Below the pieces are notes generated by a model, which did no database searches, was not told where the DNA came from, and was given only the letters and a program-made list of their open reading frames with translations. A stretch of 64,000 nt of DNA from Azospirillum canadense. GTDB taxonomy: Bacteria > Pseudomonadota > Alphaproteobacteria > Azospirillales > Azospirillaceae. Every line of letters begins with the position of its first letter. The stretch's first letter is position 1. The stretch is taken from positions 756,501 to 820,500 of the forward strand of contig NZ_JAOQNG010000007.1 of the NCBI RefSeq assembly GCF_025961225.1. The letters run 5' to 3'. The position numbers and the translations under genes were made by a program. This document shows positions 44,044 to 52,363 of this stretch, piece by piece.

Positions 44044-44931
44044 GTGTCGGCGAACGAAGCGGAAGCCAAGGCAAGCCCCGAGATCGTCAAGCGCAAACGC
44101 GGCCGCCCGCCTGGCCGGCGCGCGGCGTCCCTGCCCGTCCCGGCGGAGGACGAAGCGCTTCCAGGCCAGGGACAGGATTCCGGCAAGTCGGTCGGGGCCG
44201 TCCTGAACGGCATCCGGATTTTAAGATTTCTCAGCCGTGCTCCGGCGCCGGTCAGCCTGACCCACATCGTGCAGGAGCTGGATATGAACACCAGCACCTG
44301 TTTCAACATCCTACGCACGCTGGCGCAGGAGGACTACGTGCGCTTCGATCCGGGCAGGAAGCTCTACTCCATCGGTCTCGGCGTGATGGAACTGGCCCGC
44401 GGCGCGGCGACGGTCGCCAGCGACGTCAACGTGGTCCGCCCGATCATGGAGCGCATCGCGCGGGAGCACAACGTCACGGTCACCCTGTGGCGCCGAATCT
44501 CCGAGGACCGCATGATGCTCGTGCTCGAAGCCCTGGGCACGGGAAACATGCGCATCAAGATGAGCGTCGGGCAGCGGCTTCCTTTGCTGATCGGCGCTGC
44601 CGGCCGCTTGATGGCGGCCCACTCCGGGCTGTCGAGCGACGCCTTGAAGGCACAGTTCGCCTCCATCCGCTGGGACCATCCCCTGTCCTTCGACGCTTTC
44701 ATGGCGGAGGTCGAGGAAGCGGCCGGGCGCGGCTGGGCTTTGGACAATGGAAACTATGCGCTGGGCACCGCGTCGGTCGCCGTGCGCATCCTCAACGAGC
44801 ATGGCGGCCCGCTGATGGCCTGCACCGCGACCATGTTCATCAACCAGTTCGATCCGATCCGGGCGGAGCGGCTGGCCGCCGACCTGGCCGAGGTCAGCCG
44901 CGCGCTCACCCCCGCCCTGCCCCATCTCTGA
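44044..44931 (+). CDS. IclR family transcriptional regulator with basic N-terminal hook
   Basis: A 295-residue IclR regulator. An unusual N-terminal extension carries an AT-hook-like KRKRGRPPGRR (about residues 18-28), then a winged helix (about 55-115, with HIVQELDMNTSTCFNILRTL) and the IclR effector domain (about 120-290, with PLLIGAAGRLMAAHSG and LDNGNYALGTASVAVRILNE). The start is taken as GTG 44044 behind AGGAG; the frame remains open to 43819 but that part is not protein-like. It is divergent from the ligase-TRAP operon and convergent with the racemase gene, and probably controls the first in response to an aromatic or aliphatic acid. Confidence 0.87.
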   Translation: MSANEAEAKASPEIVKRKRGRPPGRRAASLPVPAEDEALPGQGQDSGKSVGAVLNGIRILRFLSRAPAPVSLTHIVQELDMNTSTCFNILRTLAQEDYVRFDPGRKLYSIGLGVMELARGAATVASDVNVVRPIMERIAREHNVTVTLWRRISEDRMMLVLEALGTGNMRIKMSVGQRLPLLIGAAGRLMAAHSGLSSDALKAQFASIRWDHPLSFDAFMAEVEEAAGRGWALDNGNYALGTASVAVRILNEHGGPLMACTATMFINQFDPIRAERLAADLAEVSRALTPALPHL

Positions 44932-44958
44932 CCGGAAGCAAGACCGGCCGCCGCGGCG

Positions 44959-46116
44959 TCACGGACGCGCCAAGCGGGCGATGTCCTCCGGCGAGAAGCC
45001 CCAGTCGGCCAGGATGTCGCGCGTGTGCTCGCCCGGCATCGGCGGCGGTCCCTGGACCGCCGGGGTGCTGCGGCTGAAGCGCGGCGCCGGTGCCGGCTGG
45101 ACCACGCCGCCCACCTCCACGAACGCTCCGCGCGCCGCCATGTGCGGGTGGTGCGGCGCCTCCGTCATCGACAGGACGGGGGCGAAGCAGGCGTCCGTAC
45201 CCTCCAGCCGCGCGCACCACTCGTCGCGCGTCCGCGTCCGGAAGACCTCCGTGAAGGCCGCGCGCAGCCGCTCCCAGTTGGATTCGCCACGGTCGCGCAG
45301 GGTTTCGTCGTCCAGGCCGAGGAGGTCCAGCATCGTCTCGTAGAAGCGCGGCTCCACCGGGCCGATGGCGATGTGCTTGCCGTCCTTGGTCTCGTAGGTG
45401 CCGTACCAGGGCGCGCCGCCGTCGAGCAGGTTGCTTGCCCGCTGGTCGCGCCACAGCCCGGCCTGCAGCAGCCCGTAGAGCGCCGCCCCCAGCGACGCCG
45501 TTCCGTCCACCATCGCCGCGTCCACCACCTGCCCCTTGCCGGACCGGTTCCGTTCGAGAAGCGCGCAGACCATGCCGAAGGCCAGATACAGGGCTCCACC
45601 GCCATAGTCGCCGATGAGGTTCAGCGGCGGCAGCGGCCGGTCGGCAGGACCGATGGCGTGCAGCATGCCGCCAAGCGCGATGTAGTTGAGGTCGTGGCCG
45701 GCGGCCTTGGCGAGCGGCCCGTCCTGCCCCCAACCTGTGATCCGCCCATAGACCAGGCGCGGGTTGACCGCCAGCAGTTCCTCTGGGCCGAGGCCGAGCC
45801 GCTCCATCACGCCGGGGCGGAAGCCCTCGATCAAGGCATCGGCCTGCGCCGCCAGCCGCTTGAGCGCGGCGATCCCGTCCGGACTCTTCAAATCCAGCAC
45901 CGCCGAACGCCGGCCGCGGTTGGTGACGTTGCACAGGGGCGGGATGTCGACTCCCAAGTCGGGGGCGGAGCCGCGGTCGATGCGGATGACCTCCGCCCCC
46001 ATGTCCGACAGCATCATCGCGCAGAACGGCCCGGGCCCGATCCCGGCGATCTCGATGACCCGGATCCCCGCGAGAGGCCCGGTCGCCGCTCCACTCTCCT
46101 GCTGGCCCTGTCCCAT
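44959..46116 (-). CDS. CaiB/BaiF family, alpha-methylacyl-CoA racemase-like
   Basis: A 385-residue class III CoA-transferase-fold protein. The N-terminal block IEIAGIGPGPFCAMMLSDMG and the candidate catalytic residues, His in AGHDLNYIALGG, Asp in VVDAAMVDGTASLG and Glu in GPVEPRFYETML, match alpha-methylacyl-CoA racemase better than formyl- or carnitine-CoA transferases. It would interconvert R and S forms of 2-methyl-branched acyl-CoAs before oxidation. It is the last gene of a six-gene operon with a CoA ligase, MaoC hydratase and quinone oxidoreductase. Confidence 0.85.
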   Translation of the reverse strand: MGQGQQESGAATGPLAGIRVIEIAGIGPGPFCAMMLSDMGAEVIRIDRGSAPDLGVDIPPLCNVTNRGRRSAVLDLKSPDGIAALKRLAAQADALIEGFRPGVMERLGLGPEELLAVNPRLVYGRITGWGQDGPLAKAAGHDLNYIALGGMLHAIGPADRPLPPLNLIGDYGGGALYLAFGMVCALLERNRSGKGQVVDAAMVDGTASLGAALYGLLQAGLWRDQRASNLLDGGAPWYGTYETKDGKHIAIGPVEPRFYETMLDLLGLDDETLRDRGESNWERLRAAFTEVFRTRTRDEWCARLEGTDACFAPVLSMTEAPHHPHMAARGAFVEVGGVVQPAPAPRFSRSTPAVQGPPPMPGEHTRDILADWGFSPEDIARLARP

Positions 46117-46126
46117 ACCGTCTTCC

Positions 46127-47110
46127 CTATGCGTCGAAATCGAGCCGGATCACCGGCTTGCCCACGCTGCGCCGCGCGCGGAAATCCTCCAGCAGCCGCC
46201 CCAGGGCGCCGAGCGGATGGACCGTCGGCAGCTCCGGCCGCAGCACGCCCGTGTCGAACAGCGCCCGCAGACGTGCCAGCAGCGCTTGGTTCGCCTCCGA
46301 TTCCCTTTGCATGAAGCCGCCCCAGTCCACCCCGACGATGCTCGCCCGCTTCAGGAGCGGCAGGTTGAGCGGGATGCGCGGAATGGTCCCCGAGGCGAAG
46401 CCGACGACCAGATGGCGACCGCCGGGCCTGAGGCTGCGGAAGGCCGGTTCGGAGAGATCCCCGCCCACCGGATCCAGCACCAGATCGACCCCACCGCCCA
46501 CCATCCCGGTCAACACGCGCCGCCAGTCCGGGTCCCCGTAATCCACCACATGGTCGGCGCCGTGCCCCTGGCAGGCTTCCAGCTTCTCCGCCGAGGAAGC
46601 CGCGGCGACCACCCGCCCGCCGAGCGCCTTGGCGATGCCGATGGCCGCCGCACCGACCGTCCCCGCCCCGCCGAGCACGAGCACCGTCTCGCCCGCCGCC
46701 ATCCGGCCGCAGGTCTCCAGCGCGTAGAGGCTGGTCGCGTAGGCGCTCAGGATGGAGGCCGCCGTGGCGGCGTCCATTTCCGGCGGCGTCGCCATGCAAT
46801 GGGCGAGGCGCGCCACCGCCCGCTCGGCCATGGCGCCCGTGAAGGAGATCGCCGCGACCCGCGCGCCGACCAGCGCCGGATCGCCGCCCTCCCCCACCGC
46901 CAGGACGCGCCCAGCCAGTTCGCGGCCGGGCACGAAGGGCGGCTCCGGCCGTTCCTGGTACCGGCCGCCCAGCAGCACCGCGTCGAACCCGCCGAGTCCG
47001 ACCGCCTCGACGGCGATCAGCGCCTCGCCCGGACCGGGAACCGGCTCCGCCACCTCGGCCACCCGCAGTTCGGGCGGCTCGCCGTAGGACAGGCAGTGCA
47101 GCGCCTTCAT
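46127..47110 (-). CDS. Zinc-independent quinone oxidoreductase/alcohol dehydrogenase-like MDR
   Basis: A 327-residue medium-chain reductase of the quinone-oxidoreductase type: catalytic-domain block FVPGRELAGRVLAVGEGGDP and Rossmann motif VLVLGGAGTVGAAAIGIAKA (about 140-160). No structural-zinc cysteine cluster is present. It reduces enoyl or quinone-type C=C/C=O bonds with NADPH. Its start overlaps the MaoC stop by 4 bp, so it is coupled to the hydratase and may act on the enoyl-CoA intermediate. Confidence 0.85.
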   Translation of the reverse strand: MKALHCLSYGEPPELRVAEVAEPVPGPGEALIAVEAVGLGGFDAVLLGGRYQERPEPPFVPGRELAGRVLAVGEGGDPALVGARVAAISFTGAMAERAVARLAHCMATPPEMDAATAASILSAYATSLYALETCGRMAAGETVLVLGGAGTVGAAAIGIAKALGGRVVAAASSAEKLEACQGHGADHVVDYGDPDWRRVLTGMVGGGVDLVLDPVGGDLSEPAFRSLRPGGRHLVVGFASGTIPRIPLNLPLLKRASIVGVDWGGFMQRESEANQALLARLRALFDTGVLRPELPTVHPLGALGRLLEDFRARRSVGKPVIRLDFDA

Positions 47111-47970
47111 CGAACGGTCCCCGGGCGAAGCCGGCTGAGCCCGTTCCGCACGACGACGATGCCGTCGCGCGCCTTGACCCGAGCCTGGAAGGACACGTCG
47201 TCGCCGTCCAGCCACAGATCGACGGTGATCGTCTCGCCGGGAAAGACGGGGGCGGAGAAACGGGCCTGATGGTGACGCATCCGGTCCGGCGCATGATCGC
47301 AGCAGGCGGCCAGCACGGCGCGGGCGGTGATCGCGTAGGTGCACAAGCCGTGCAGGATCGGGCGTGGGAACCCAGCGGCGCGCGCCGCTTCGGGATCGGC
47401 GTGCAGCGGGTTGAAGTCGCCGGAATGCCGGTAGAGCAGCGCTTGCGACGGTGCGGTGGCCACGTCGACCGAGCGGTCCGGGGCGCGGTCGGGCGTTGGG
47501 TGGGGGGCCGGCTGTCCGCTCCCTGGCCCGCCGAAGCCGCCCTCGGCCCGGCCGAAGGCGGTGGTGACGATGGTCGCCAGCGGCGCCGGGTCGCCGGTCA
47601 GGTAGAGGGTCTTCTCCTGCGTGAAGACCGCGCCCTTGCCCACGCCCTTGTCCCAGGCCCCCAGCATCCGCCCTTCGACAAACCCGCTGCCACGGACCGG
47701 GATCGGCCTGTGCAGGGTGATCGCCTGTTCGCCGTGCAGCTGGTAGCGCGGGTCGATCCCGATCCGCAGCAGCGGCCCGCCGGCGAAGCTGGGCACGATC
47801 GGAAAGGTCGGCAGCGCCTTCAAGCCGCGTTCGATCACGAAGGGCAATTCGCGCTCGTCCATCGGGTCGGCGCCCATCCCGACGCCCAGCGCGTAGAGCA
47901 TCACGTCCCGCTCGGTCCAGGACGTCTCGTCGCGCGTCCTCAGCGCCATGATCGCCGCGTGGTCCAGCAT
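47107..47970 (-). CDS. MaoC family hydratase 2-like (R-specific enoyl-CoA hydratase)
   Basis: A 287-residue double hot-dog protein like the hydratase-2 unit of peroxisomal MFE-2. The catalytic block is YRHSGDFNPLHADPEAARAA followed by PILHGLCTYAI, with Asp and His at the expected places. The N-terminal half is the substrate-binding hot-dog (LYALGVGMGADP). It hydrates trans-2-enoyl-CoA to the R-3-hydroxy product. Pairing with a racemase-like gene and MDR recalls breakdown of branched acyl-CoAs. Starts 4 bp after the ligase stop. Confidence 0.88.
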   Translation of the reverse strand: MLDHAAIMALRTRDETSWTERDVMLYALGVGMGADPMDERELPFVIERGLKALPTFPIVPSFAGGPLLRIGIDPRYQLHGEQAITLHRPIPVRGSGFVEGRMLGAWDKGVGKGAVFTQEKTLYLTGDPAPLATIVTTAFGRAEGGFGGPGSGQPAPHPTPDRAPDRSVDVATAPSQALLYRHSGDFNPLHADPEAARAAGFPRPILHGLCTYAITARAVLAACCDHAPDRMRHHQARFSAPVFPGETITVDLWLDGDDVSFQARVKARDGIVVVRNGLSRLRPGTVR

Positions 47971-47973
47971 GGC

Positions 47974-49539
47974 TCAGTTCACCCCGCGCGCCCGGTCGCG
48001 CCAATAGGGTTCGCGCAACGCCTTGCGGTCCACCTTTCCGAGGCCGGTCAGCGGCATGTCGGCGACGATGTCGATGGATTTCGGCGACCAGGGCGCGCCG
48101 CGCAGAGCCTTCACATGGGCCTGAAGCTCCGCCGTCCCGACCGTGGCGCCGGGGCGCAGCGTGACGAAGCCCTTCACCGCCTCGCCCCATTTCGTGTCGG
48201 GGATGCCGATGACCCCGGCCAGCGACACCGCCGGATGGGCCATCAGCGCGTCCTCGACCTCGCGCGGGTAGATGTTGAACCCGCCGGAGATGATCATGTC
48301 CTTGGTGCGGTCGACGATGTGCAGGAACCCCTCGGCGTCCCGCCGGGCGACGTCGCCGGTGTGCAGCCAGCCGCCGCGGAAGGCCTGCTCGGTCAGGTCC
48401 GGCTGGCGCCAGTAGCCGTTCATCACCAGCGGCCCGCGCACGCACAGTTCCCCCGGCTCGCCGACCGCGACCTCGCGCATGTCGGCGTCGAACAGCCGGA
48501 CGTCACAGAGCGCCGTCGCCCGCCCGCAGGAGCCGAGCCGTTCCAGTTTCCCCAGGTCATGGTCGACCCGGCGCAACGTCGTCACGCATTGCGGCGCCTC
48601 CGACTGGCCGTAGAGTTGGAGGAAGACCGGCCCGAAGGCGTCGATGGCGCGGCGCAGCAGGTCGGGCGACATCGGCGCCGCGCCATAGACGACCAGCGCC
48701 AGCGACGACAGGTCGTGCCGCGCCAGCATCGCCGGATCCTCCAGCAGCGTGTTGACGATGGTCGGCACCAGGAAGGTCGCGGTGATGCGCTCCTCCGCCA
48801 CCGTGCGGCAGAAGCCCTCCCGGTCGAAGCCGGGCAGCAGCCGCGCGGACCCGCCCATCAACATGATCGGATAGAGCATGATGCCGCCGGCGTGGCTGAT
48901 CGGCGTCACCGCGGCGTAGCGCAGCTCGGCCGGCCATTCCCATTCGGCGGCGATGGTGGCGGCCATGGCCGCCAGCGCCCGCTGCGGCAGCATGATGCCC
49001 TTCGACCGGCCGGTGGTGCCGCCGGTGTAGCAGAGCAGCGAGGTGTCCTCCGCCTCCGCTTGCGGGTCCAGCGGCGACGGCTCCAGCCTCGGCAGCTCCT
49101 CCAGCAGGTCGGGCACCCCGTCCAGCGGACCGATGGCCAGCAGATGCTCCAGCCCCGGCACCCGGGCGCGGATGGCGAGCGCCCGCGGCCCGAACCGGTC
49201 GGCGTCGACGATCAGGGCGCGGGCCTCGCAATCGGCGAGGATGAAAGCATGGTCGTCCTCGCCGGCCAATGGGTGCAGCGGCGTGTAGCGGATGCCCATC
49301 AGGTTGGCGGCGCAGATCGCCGCCCAGGGCTCCACCCGGTTGCCGGTCAGGATCGCGATGCCGTCGCCCTTGCCGAGGCCCAAGGCGTGAAAGCGGGTGA
49401 TGAACCGCCCGATCCAATCGCCAAGCTGCGCGTAGGTCCAGCGCGTCCGCTGGTCGGCCAACGCCGGCCGGTCGGCAAACCGGGCGACGGCGTCCGCGAT
49501 CAGGCGGCCGGCCGTGCCGCCGGTGTGAAGGGAAGGCAT
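47974..49539 (-). CDS. Acyl-CoA synthetase (ANL family)
   Basis: A 521-residue AMP-forming ligase: phosphate loop YTGGTTGRSKG, A5 LQLYGQSEA, A7 WLHTGDVARR, hinge DRTKDMIISGGFNIYPREVE and the catalytic lysine in TGLGKVDRKALRE. The start is set at ATG 49539 behind GGAG; a GTG at 49554 is also possible. It activates an organic acid for the following hydratase, MDR and racemase. It is the third gene of the operon that begins with the amidohydrolase and the binding protein. Confidence 0.9.
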   Translation of the reverse strand: MPSLHTGGTAGRLIADAVARFADRPALADQRTRWTYAQLGDWIGRFITRFHALGLGKGDGIAILTGNRVEPWAAICAANLMGIRYTPLHPLAGEDDHAFILADCEARALIVDADRFGPRALAIRARVPGLEHLLAIGPLDGVPDLLEELPRLEPSPLDPQAEAEDTSLLCYTGGTTGRSKGIMLPQRALAAMAATIAAEWEWPAELRYAAVTPISHAGGIMLYPIMLMGGSARLLPGFDREGFCRTVAEERITATFLVPTIVNTLLEDPAMLARHDLSSLALVVYGAAPMSPDLLRRAIDAFGPVFLQLYGQSEAPQCVTTLRRVDHDLGKLERLGSCGRATALCDVRLFDADMREVAVGEPGELCVRGPLVMNGYWRQPDLTEQAFRGGWLHTGDVARRDAEGFLHIVDRTKDMIISGGFNIYPREVEDALMAHPAVSLAGVIGIPDTKWGEAVKGFVTLRPGATVGTAELQAHVKALRGAPWSPKSIDIVADMPLTGLGKVDRKALREPYWRDRARGVN

Positions 49540-49590
49540 GGAGGACTCCGTCACGACGGTGGGGCTGCCGACCGGCTCAGTTTTTCCGGC

Positions 49591-50835
49591 TCACTTCTTG
49601 ACGAGCGGGCACTTGCTCTCCGACAGCGGCGCGAAGGCTTCCTCGCCCGGGATGGTCTTCAGCAGCGTGTAGTAGTCCCAGGGGTACTTGCTGTCCGACG
49701 GGGTCTTGACCTTGAACAGGTACATGTCGCGCAGCACGATGTTGTCGGCCCTGAGGTGCGACGGCTTGGTGACGGCGTCGCTGATTGTCATGTCCTTCAT
49801 CGCCGCCAGGACCGGGGCGGTGTCGGTGGTACCGGCCGCCTTCACCGCCTTCAGGTAATGGTTCACCGCGGAATAGAGCCCGGCCTGCACCATGGTCGGC
49901 ATCTTCCGGCGCTGGTCGAAGAAGCGCTTCGACCACGCCCGCGTCTGGTCGTTCAGGTCCCAGTAGAAGGATTCGGTGACGTACATGCCCTTGGCCATGT
50001 CCAGGCCCATGGCGTCGATGTCGGTGATCATGGGCAGCAGCGGCGTCAGCGCGACGCTGCCGTTCAGGCCGTATTCGTTGGCCTGCTTGACCGCGTTGAT
50101 GGTGTCGGGGCCGGAATTGCCGAAGCCGATCGCCTTGGCGCCGGAGCTTTGTCCCATCAGAATCTGGGAGGAGAAGTCGGCGTTGTTGAACGGGTGCTTC
50201 ACCGACCCCAGCACCTTGCCGCCGGCCGCCAGGATGCCCTTGGTCGCGTCCTCTTCCAGCGAGCGCCCGCCCGCGTAGTCGGCGGTGACGAAATACCAAT
50301 CCTTGGCCCCATCCATGGTCACCGCCTTGGCGGTGGTGGCGGCGACGGCGCGGGTGTTGTAGCTCCAATGCAGGGTGGTCGGCTTGCAATCCTCGCTGGA
50401 CAGGCTGTTCTGGCCCGACGCGGTGGCGAGCACGAGCCGGTTCTTCTCCGCCCCGATGTTCGACACGGCGAGCGTGACGGAAGCACCCGCCACGTCGGTC
50501 AGGACGTTCACCCCCTGCTCGTCGATCCATTTCCGCGCGATGCTGGAGGCGACGTCCGCCTTGCTGGTGTGGTCGGCCGACAGCAGGCTGATCTTGAAGG
50601 CCGGCTTCTCCGCCGCGATGAAATCGTCGATCGCCATCTGCGCCGCCACCACCGAGCCGGGGCCGACCAGGTCGGAGTAGATGCTGCTCATGTCCGTGAG
50701 CACGCCGATCTTCACCTCCTTCACCGGGGTTTCCGCCCCGGCGGCCGAAACCACGGTGGCCGAAGCGACGGCGGAAAAGGCGGCCGCGACCGCCAGACGG
50801 GACACGGCGCCACGGAGCCTCTTGGCGAACGGCAT
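49591..50835 (-). CDS. Branched-chain amino-acid-type ABC substrate-binding protein (first)
   Basis: A 414-residue LivJ/LivK-type binding protein with a long signal peptide (about 1-34, ending near AAGA before ETPV). Blocks such as VKIGVLTDMSSIYSDLVGPG and FVTADYAGGRSLEEDATKGI are typical of those that bind aromatic or other carboxylates instead of amino acids. No permease is adjacent; it may serve the LivGFHM set at 58-62 kb. GGGAGGAGG precedes ATG 50835. About 45% of positions appear shared with the second such protein (55263-56468), judged by eye. Confidence 0.9.
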   Translation of the reverse strand: MPFAKRLRGAVSRLAVAAAFSAVASATVVSAAGAETPVKEVKIGVLTDMSSIYSDLVGPGSVVAAQMAIDDFIAAEKPAFKISLLSADHTSKADVASSIARKWIDEQGVNVLTDVAGASVTLAVSNIGAEKNRLVLATASGQNSLSSEDCKPTTLHWSYNTRAVAATTAKAVTMDGAKDWYFVTADYAGGRSLEEDATKGILAAGGKVLGSVKHPFNNADFSSQILMGQSSGAKAIGFGNSGPDTINAVKQANEYGLNGSVALTPLLPMITDIDAMGLDMAKGMYVTESFYWDLNDQTRAWSKRFFDQRRKMPTMVQAGLYSAVNHYLKAVKAAGTTDTAPVLAAMKDMTISDAVTKPSHLRADNIVLRDMYLFKVKTPSDSKYPWDYYTLLKTIPGEEAFAPLSESKCPLVKK

Positions 50836-50858
50836 GGTTTCCTCCTCCCGAGAAGTCG

Positions 50859-50903
50859 ATGTTTTGTTTGGCGATGTTTTCGGCGGCAATGTTTTGTTTG
50901 GCG
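50859..50903. repeat. Three tandem 15-bp units upstream of the binding-protein gene
   Basis: ATGTTTTGTTTGGCG (50859-50873) recurs exactly at 50889-50903. The 15 bases between (ATGTTTTCGGCGGCA) share ATGTTTT and the GGC position, making three in-register units. They lie between the amidohydrolase stop and the binding-protein ribosome site. Confidence 0.6.
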
Positions 50904-50912
50904 CCGCCGCGC

Positions 50913-51968
50913 TCAGTGCAGGACGTGCTCCAGGCTGTAGACCCGCGCCGCGGTGCGGCTGAACAGGGCGGCCTTCTCATCGTTCGAGCAGCCGGCGGCC
51001 AGCCGCTTGAAGCCGTTCCACAGGATGGCGTAGCTGCAGGAGAGCTGGTCCACCGGGAAGTTGCTTTCGAACATGGCGCGGTCGGGGCCGAACGCCTCGA
51101 TGCAGGTCTCGATGTAGGGGCGCCACGCGGCGGCCAACTCCTCCGAAGAGGGCGGCACCGGCCGTTCGTGGAAGCCGAAGCCGCCGAGCCGCATCGCCAG
51201 CCCGCCCAGCTTGACGGTCACGTTCGGATGGCGGGCGATCTCCAGGATGCCGGCCTTCCATTGCGCGAAGACCTCGTCGCGCCGCCCGGCGTAGGGGCCG
51301 ATGCCGATAGGGCCGCCGACATGGTCAAGGACGATCGCCGTTTCCGGGAAGGCCGCCGCCAGATCCGCGACGTCGGACAGCTGGTGATGGTAGACCCAGG
51401 CGTCGAAGGTCAGCCCCAGCGGCGCGAGGCAGGCGAAGCCCCGGCGCAGCTGCGGATCGCGCAGCAGCTTTTCCGGCGGGGTGCGCATGGTGGTACGGAC
51501 CTCCGGGTTCGGATCCCAGGAGGTCGACTGCCGGATGCCCTTGAAGCGGCCCTTGCCGGCAGCGATGTGGGCCTCCAGCACCGCGCGCACGCTTTCGCCC
51601 TCGCGCAGGTCGGCGTAGCTGATGATGCCGGCGCACAGGCCGGCGGGCTGGTAGACGCCCGCCTCGCACTGGTCGGCGATGGCGGTCGCGAACTCGGTCT
51701 CGCCGACCGGCCGCATGTTTTCCGGGCCGTCGCTGCGGTACCCCTCCGTGCAGTCGGTGAAGATCGTGGCGATGACGTTGTGGCCGGACTGCGCGTCGCG
51801 CTGCAGCTCCTCGGCCAGGTAACGCGTGCGCGGCGGGCCCCACAGATGGTGGTGGGGATCGATGATCGGCAGATCCGGCTCCAGGATCGCCTCTTCCCGC
51901 AGGGCGAGCCAGTTCGGATCCGCGGAAGGCAGGATCGCCGTGGGCGCGCCGCTCTTGGTCTGCGTCAT
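50913..51968 (-). CDS. Amidohydrolase family protein (metal-dependent, TIM barrel)
   Basis: A 351-residue amidohydrolase-2 protein. The metal-binding strand-1 motif reads IIDPHHHLWG (about residues 35-44), later elements are GFACLAPLGLTFDAWVYHHQ, VLDHVGGPIG and FESNFPVDQ. This group hydrolyses lactones or decarboxylates dicarboxylic intermediates such as pyrone dicarboxylate. It is the first gene of the binding protein-ligase-MaoC-MDR-racemase operon. The substrate may be a lactone form of the transported acid; that is inference. Confidence 0.87.
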   Translation of the reverse strand: MTQTKSGAPTAILPSADPNWLALREEAILEPDLPIIDPHHHLWGPPRTRYLAEELQRDAQSGHNVIATIFTDCTEGYRSDGPENMRPVGETEFATAIADQCEAGVYQPAGLCAGIISYADLREGESVRAVLEAHIAAGKGRFKGIRQSTSWDPNPEVRTTMRTPPEKLLRDPQLRRGFACLAPLGLTFDAWVYHHQLSDVADLAAAFPETAIVLDHVGGPIGIGPYAGRRDEVFAQWKAGILEIARHPNVTVKLGGLAMRLGGFGFHERPVPPSSEELAAAWRPYIETCIEAFGPDRAMFESNFPVDQLSCSYAILWNGFKRLAAGCSNDEKAALFSRTAARVYSLEHVLH

Positions 51969-52100
51969 ACCGTCCTCTCATGAACGTCGGGCGCGTGCGC
52001 GGGCTTCGCGTCCGGCTCGGCGAAACCCGTCGCCGTCCGCGCCTTTATTGTTGGCCAAGTCAATCATAAGGCCGGGAAACATGGAACATAAAAAATCATC

Positions 52101-52120
52101 GGCGATTGATTTTTATCGCC
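52101..52120. promoter_or_regulatory. Inverted repeat in the divergent control region
   Basis: GGCGAT, eight bases (TGATTTTT), ATCGCC: perfect 6-bp arms. It is placed between the two presumed promoters and could bind a regulator of both operons. Confidence 0.35.
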
Positions 52121-52185
52121 TCCAATTCGGTCTATGGCGGCCGTCCAAAGGAGATAGCGGCCCAATAGCGCCGCCAAAATGGGCG

Positions 52186-52214
52186 TTGACAGGGAAAAAC
52201 AATTCGGTTGTGAT
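52186..52214 (+). promoter_or_regulatory. Sigma-70-like promoter of the ligase-OYE operon
   Basis: A perfect TTGACA (52186-52191), 17 bases, then TGTGAT (52209-52214, four of six matches to TATAAT). It would give a leader of about 140 bases. Confidence 0.45.
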
Positions 52215-52363
52215 TGAATTATATCCGTTCACAAACCCTGGCCGGCGCGCGTGCGTCCAAGGCCGGCACCGGCGCGCCGCCGGTCCGTCGCGGATCCTAC
52301 GGCTTTTTCTCCGGCACGACCGCTGCCCCACCGACCGGCCTTCGCCGATTTGGAGCCCTCCTG

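Larger units (their letters stand above)
51969..52363. other. Divergent promoter region, AT-rich
   Basis: This 395-bp gap lies between the divergent amidohydrolase and acyl-CoA ligase genes. It is unusually AT-rich (about 52040-52240) and holds an inverted repeat at 52101-52120 and a promoter-like pair at 52186-52214. No coding frame of its own is supported; the open frame back to 52214 is an upstream extension of the ligase. Confidence 0.5.

Noticed and set aside
47269..50940. A 1223-codon open frame on the plus strand
   Set aside because: It is fully antisense to four well-supported minus-strand genes (MDR, MaoC, ligase, binding protein), has an Arg/Gly/His/Gln-rich composition and no recognisable domain. 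It is a side effect of high GC.
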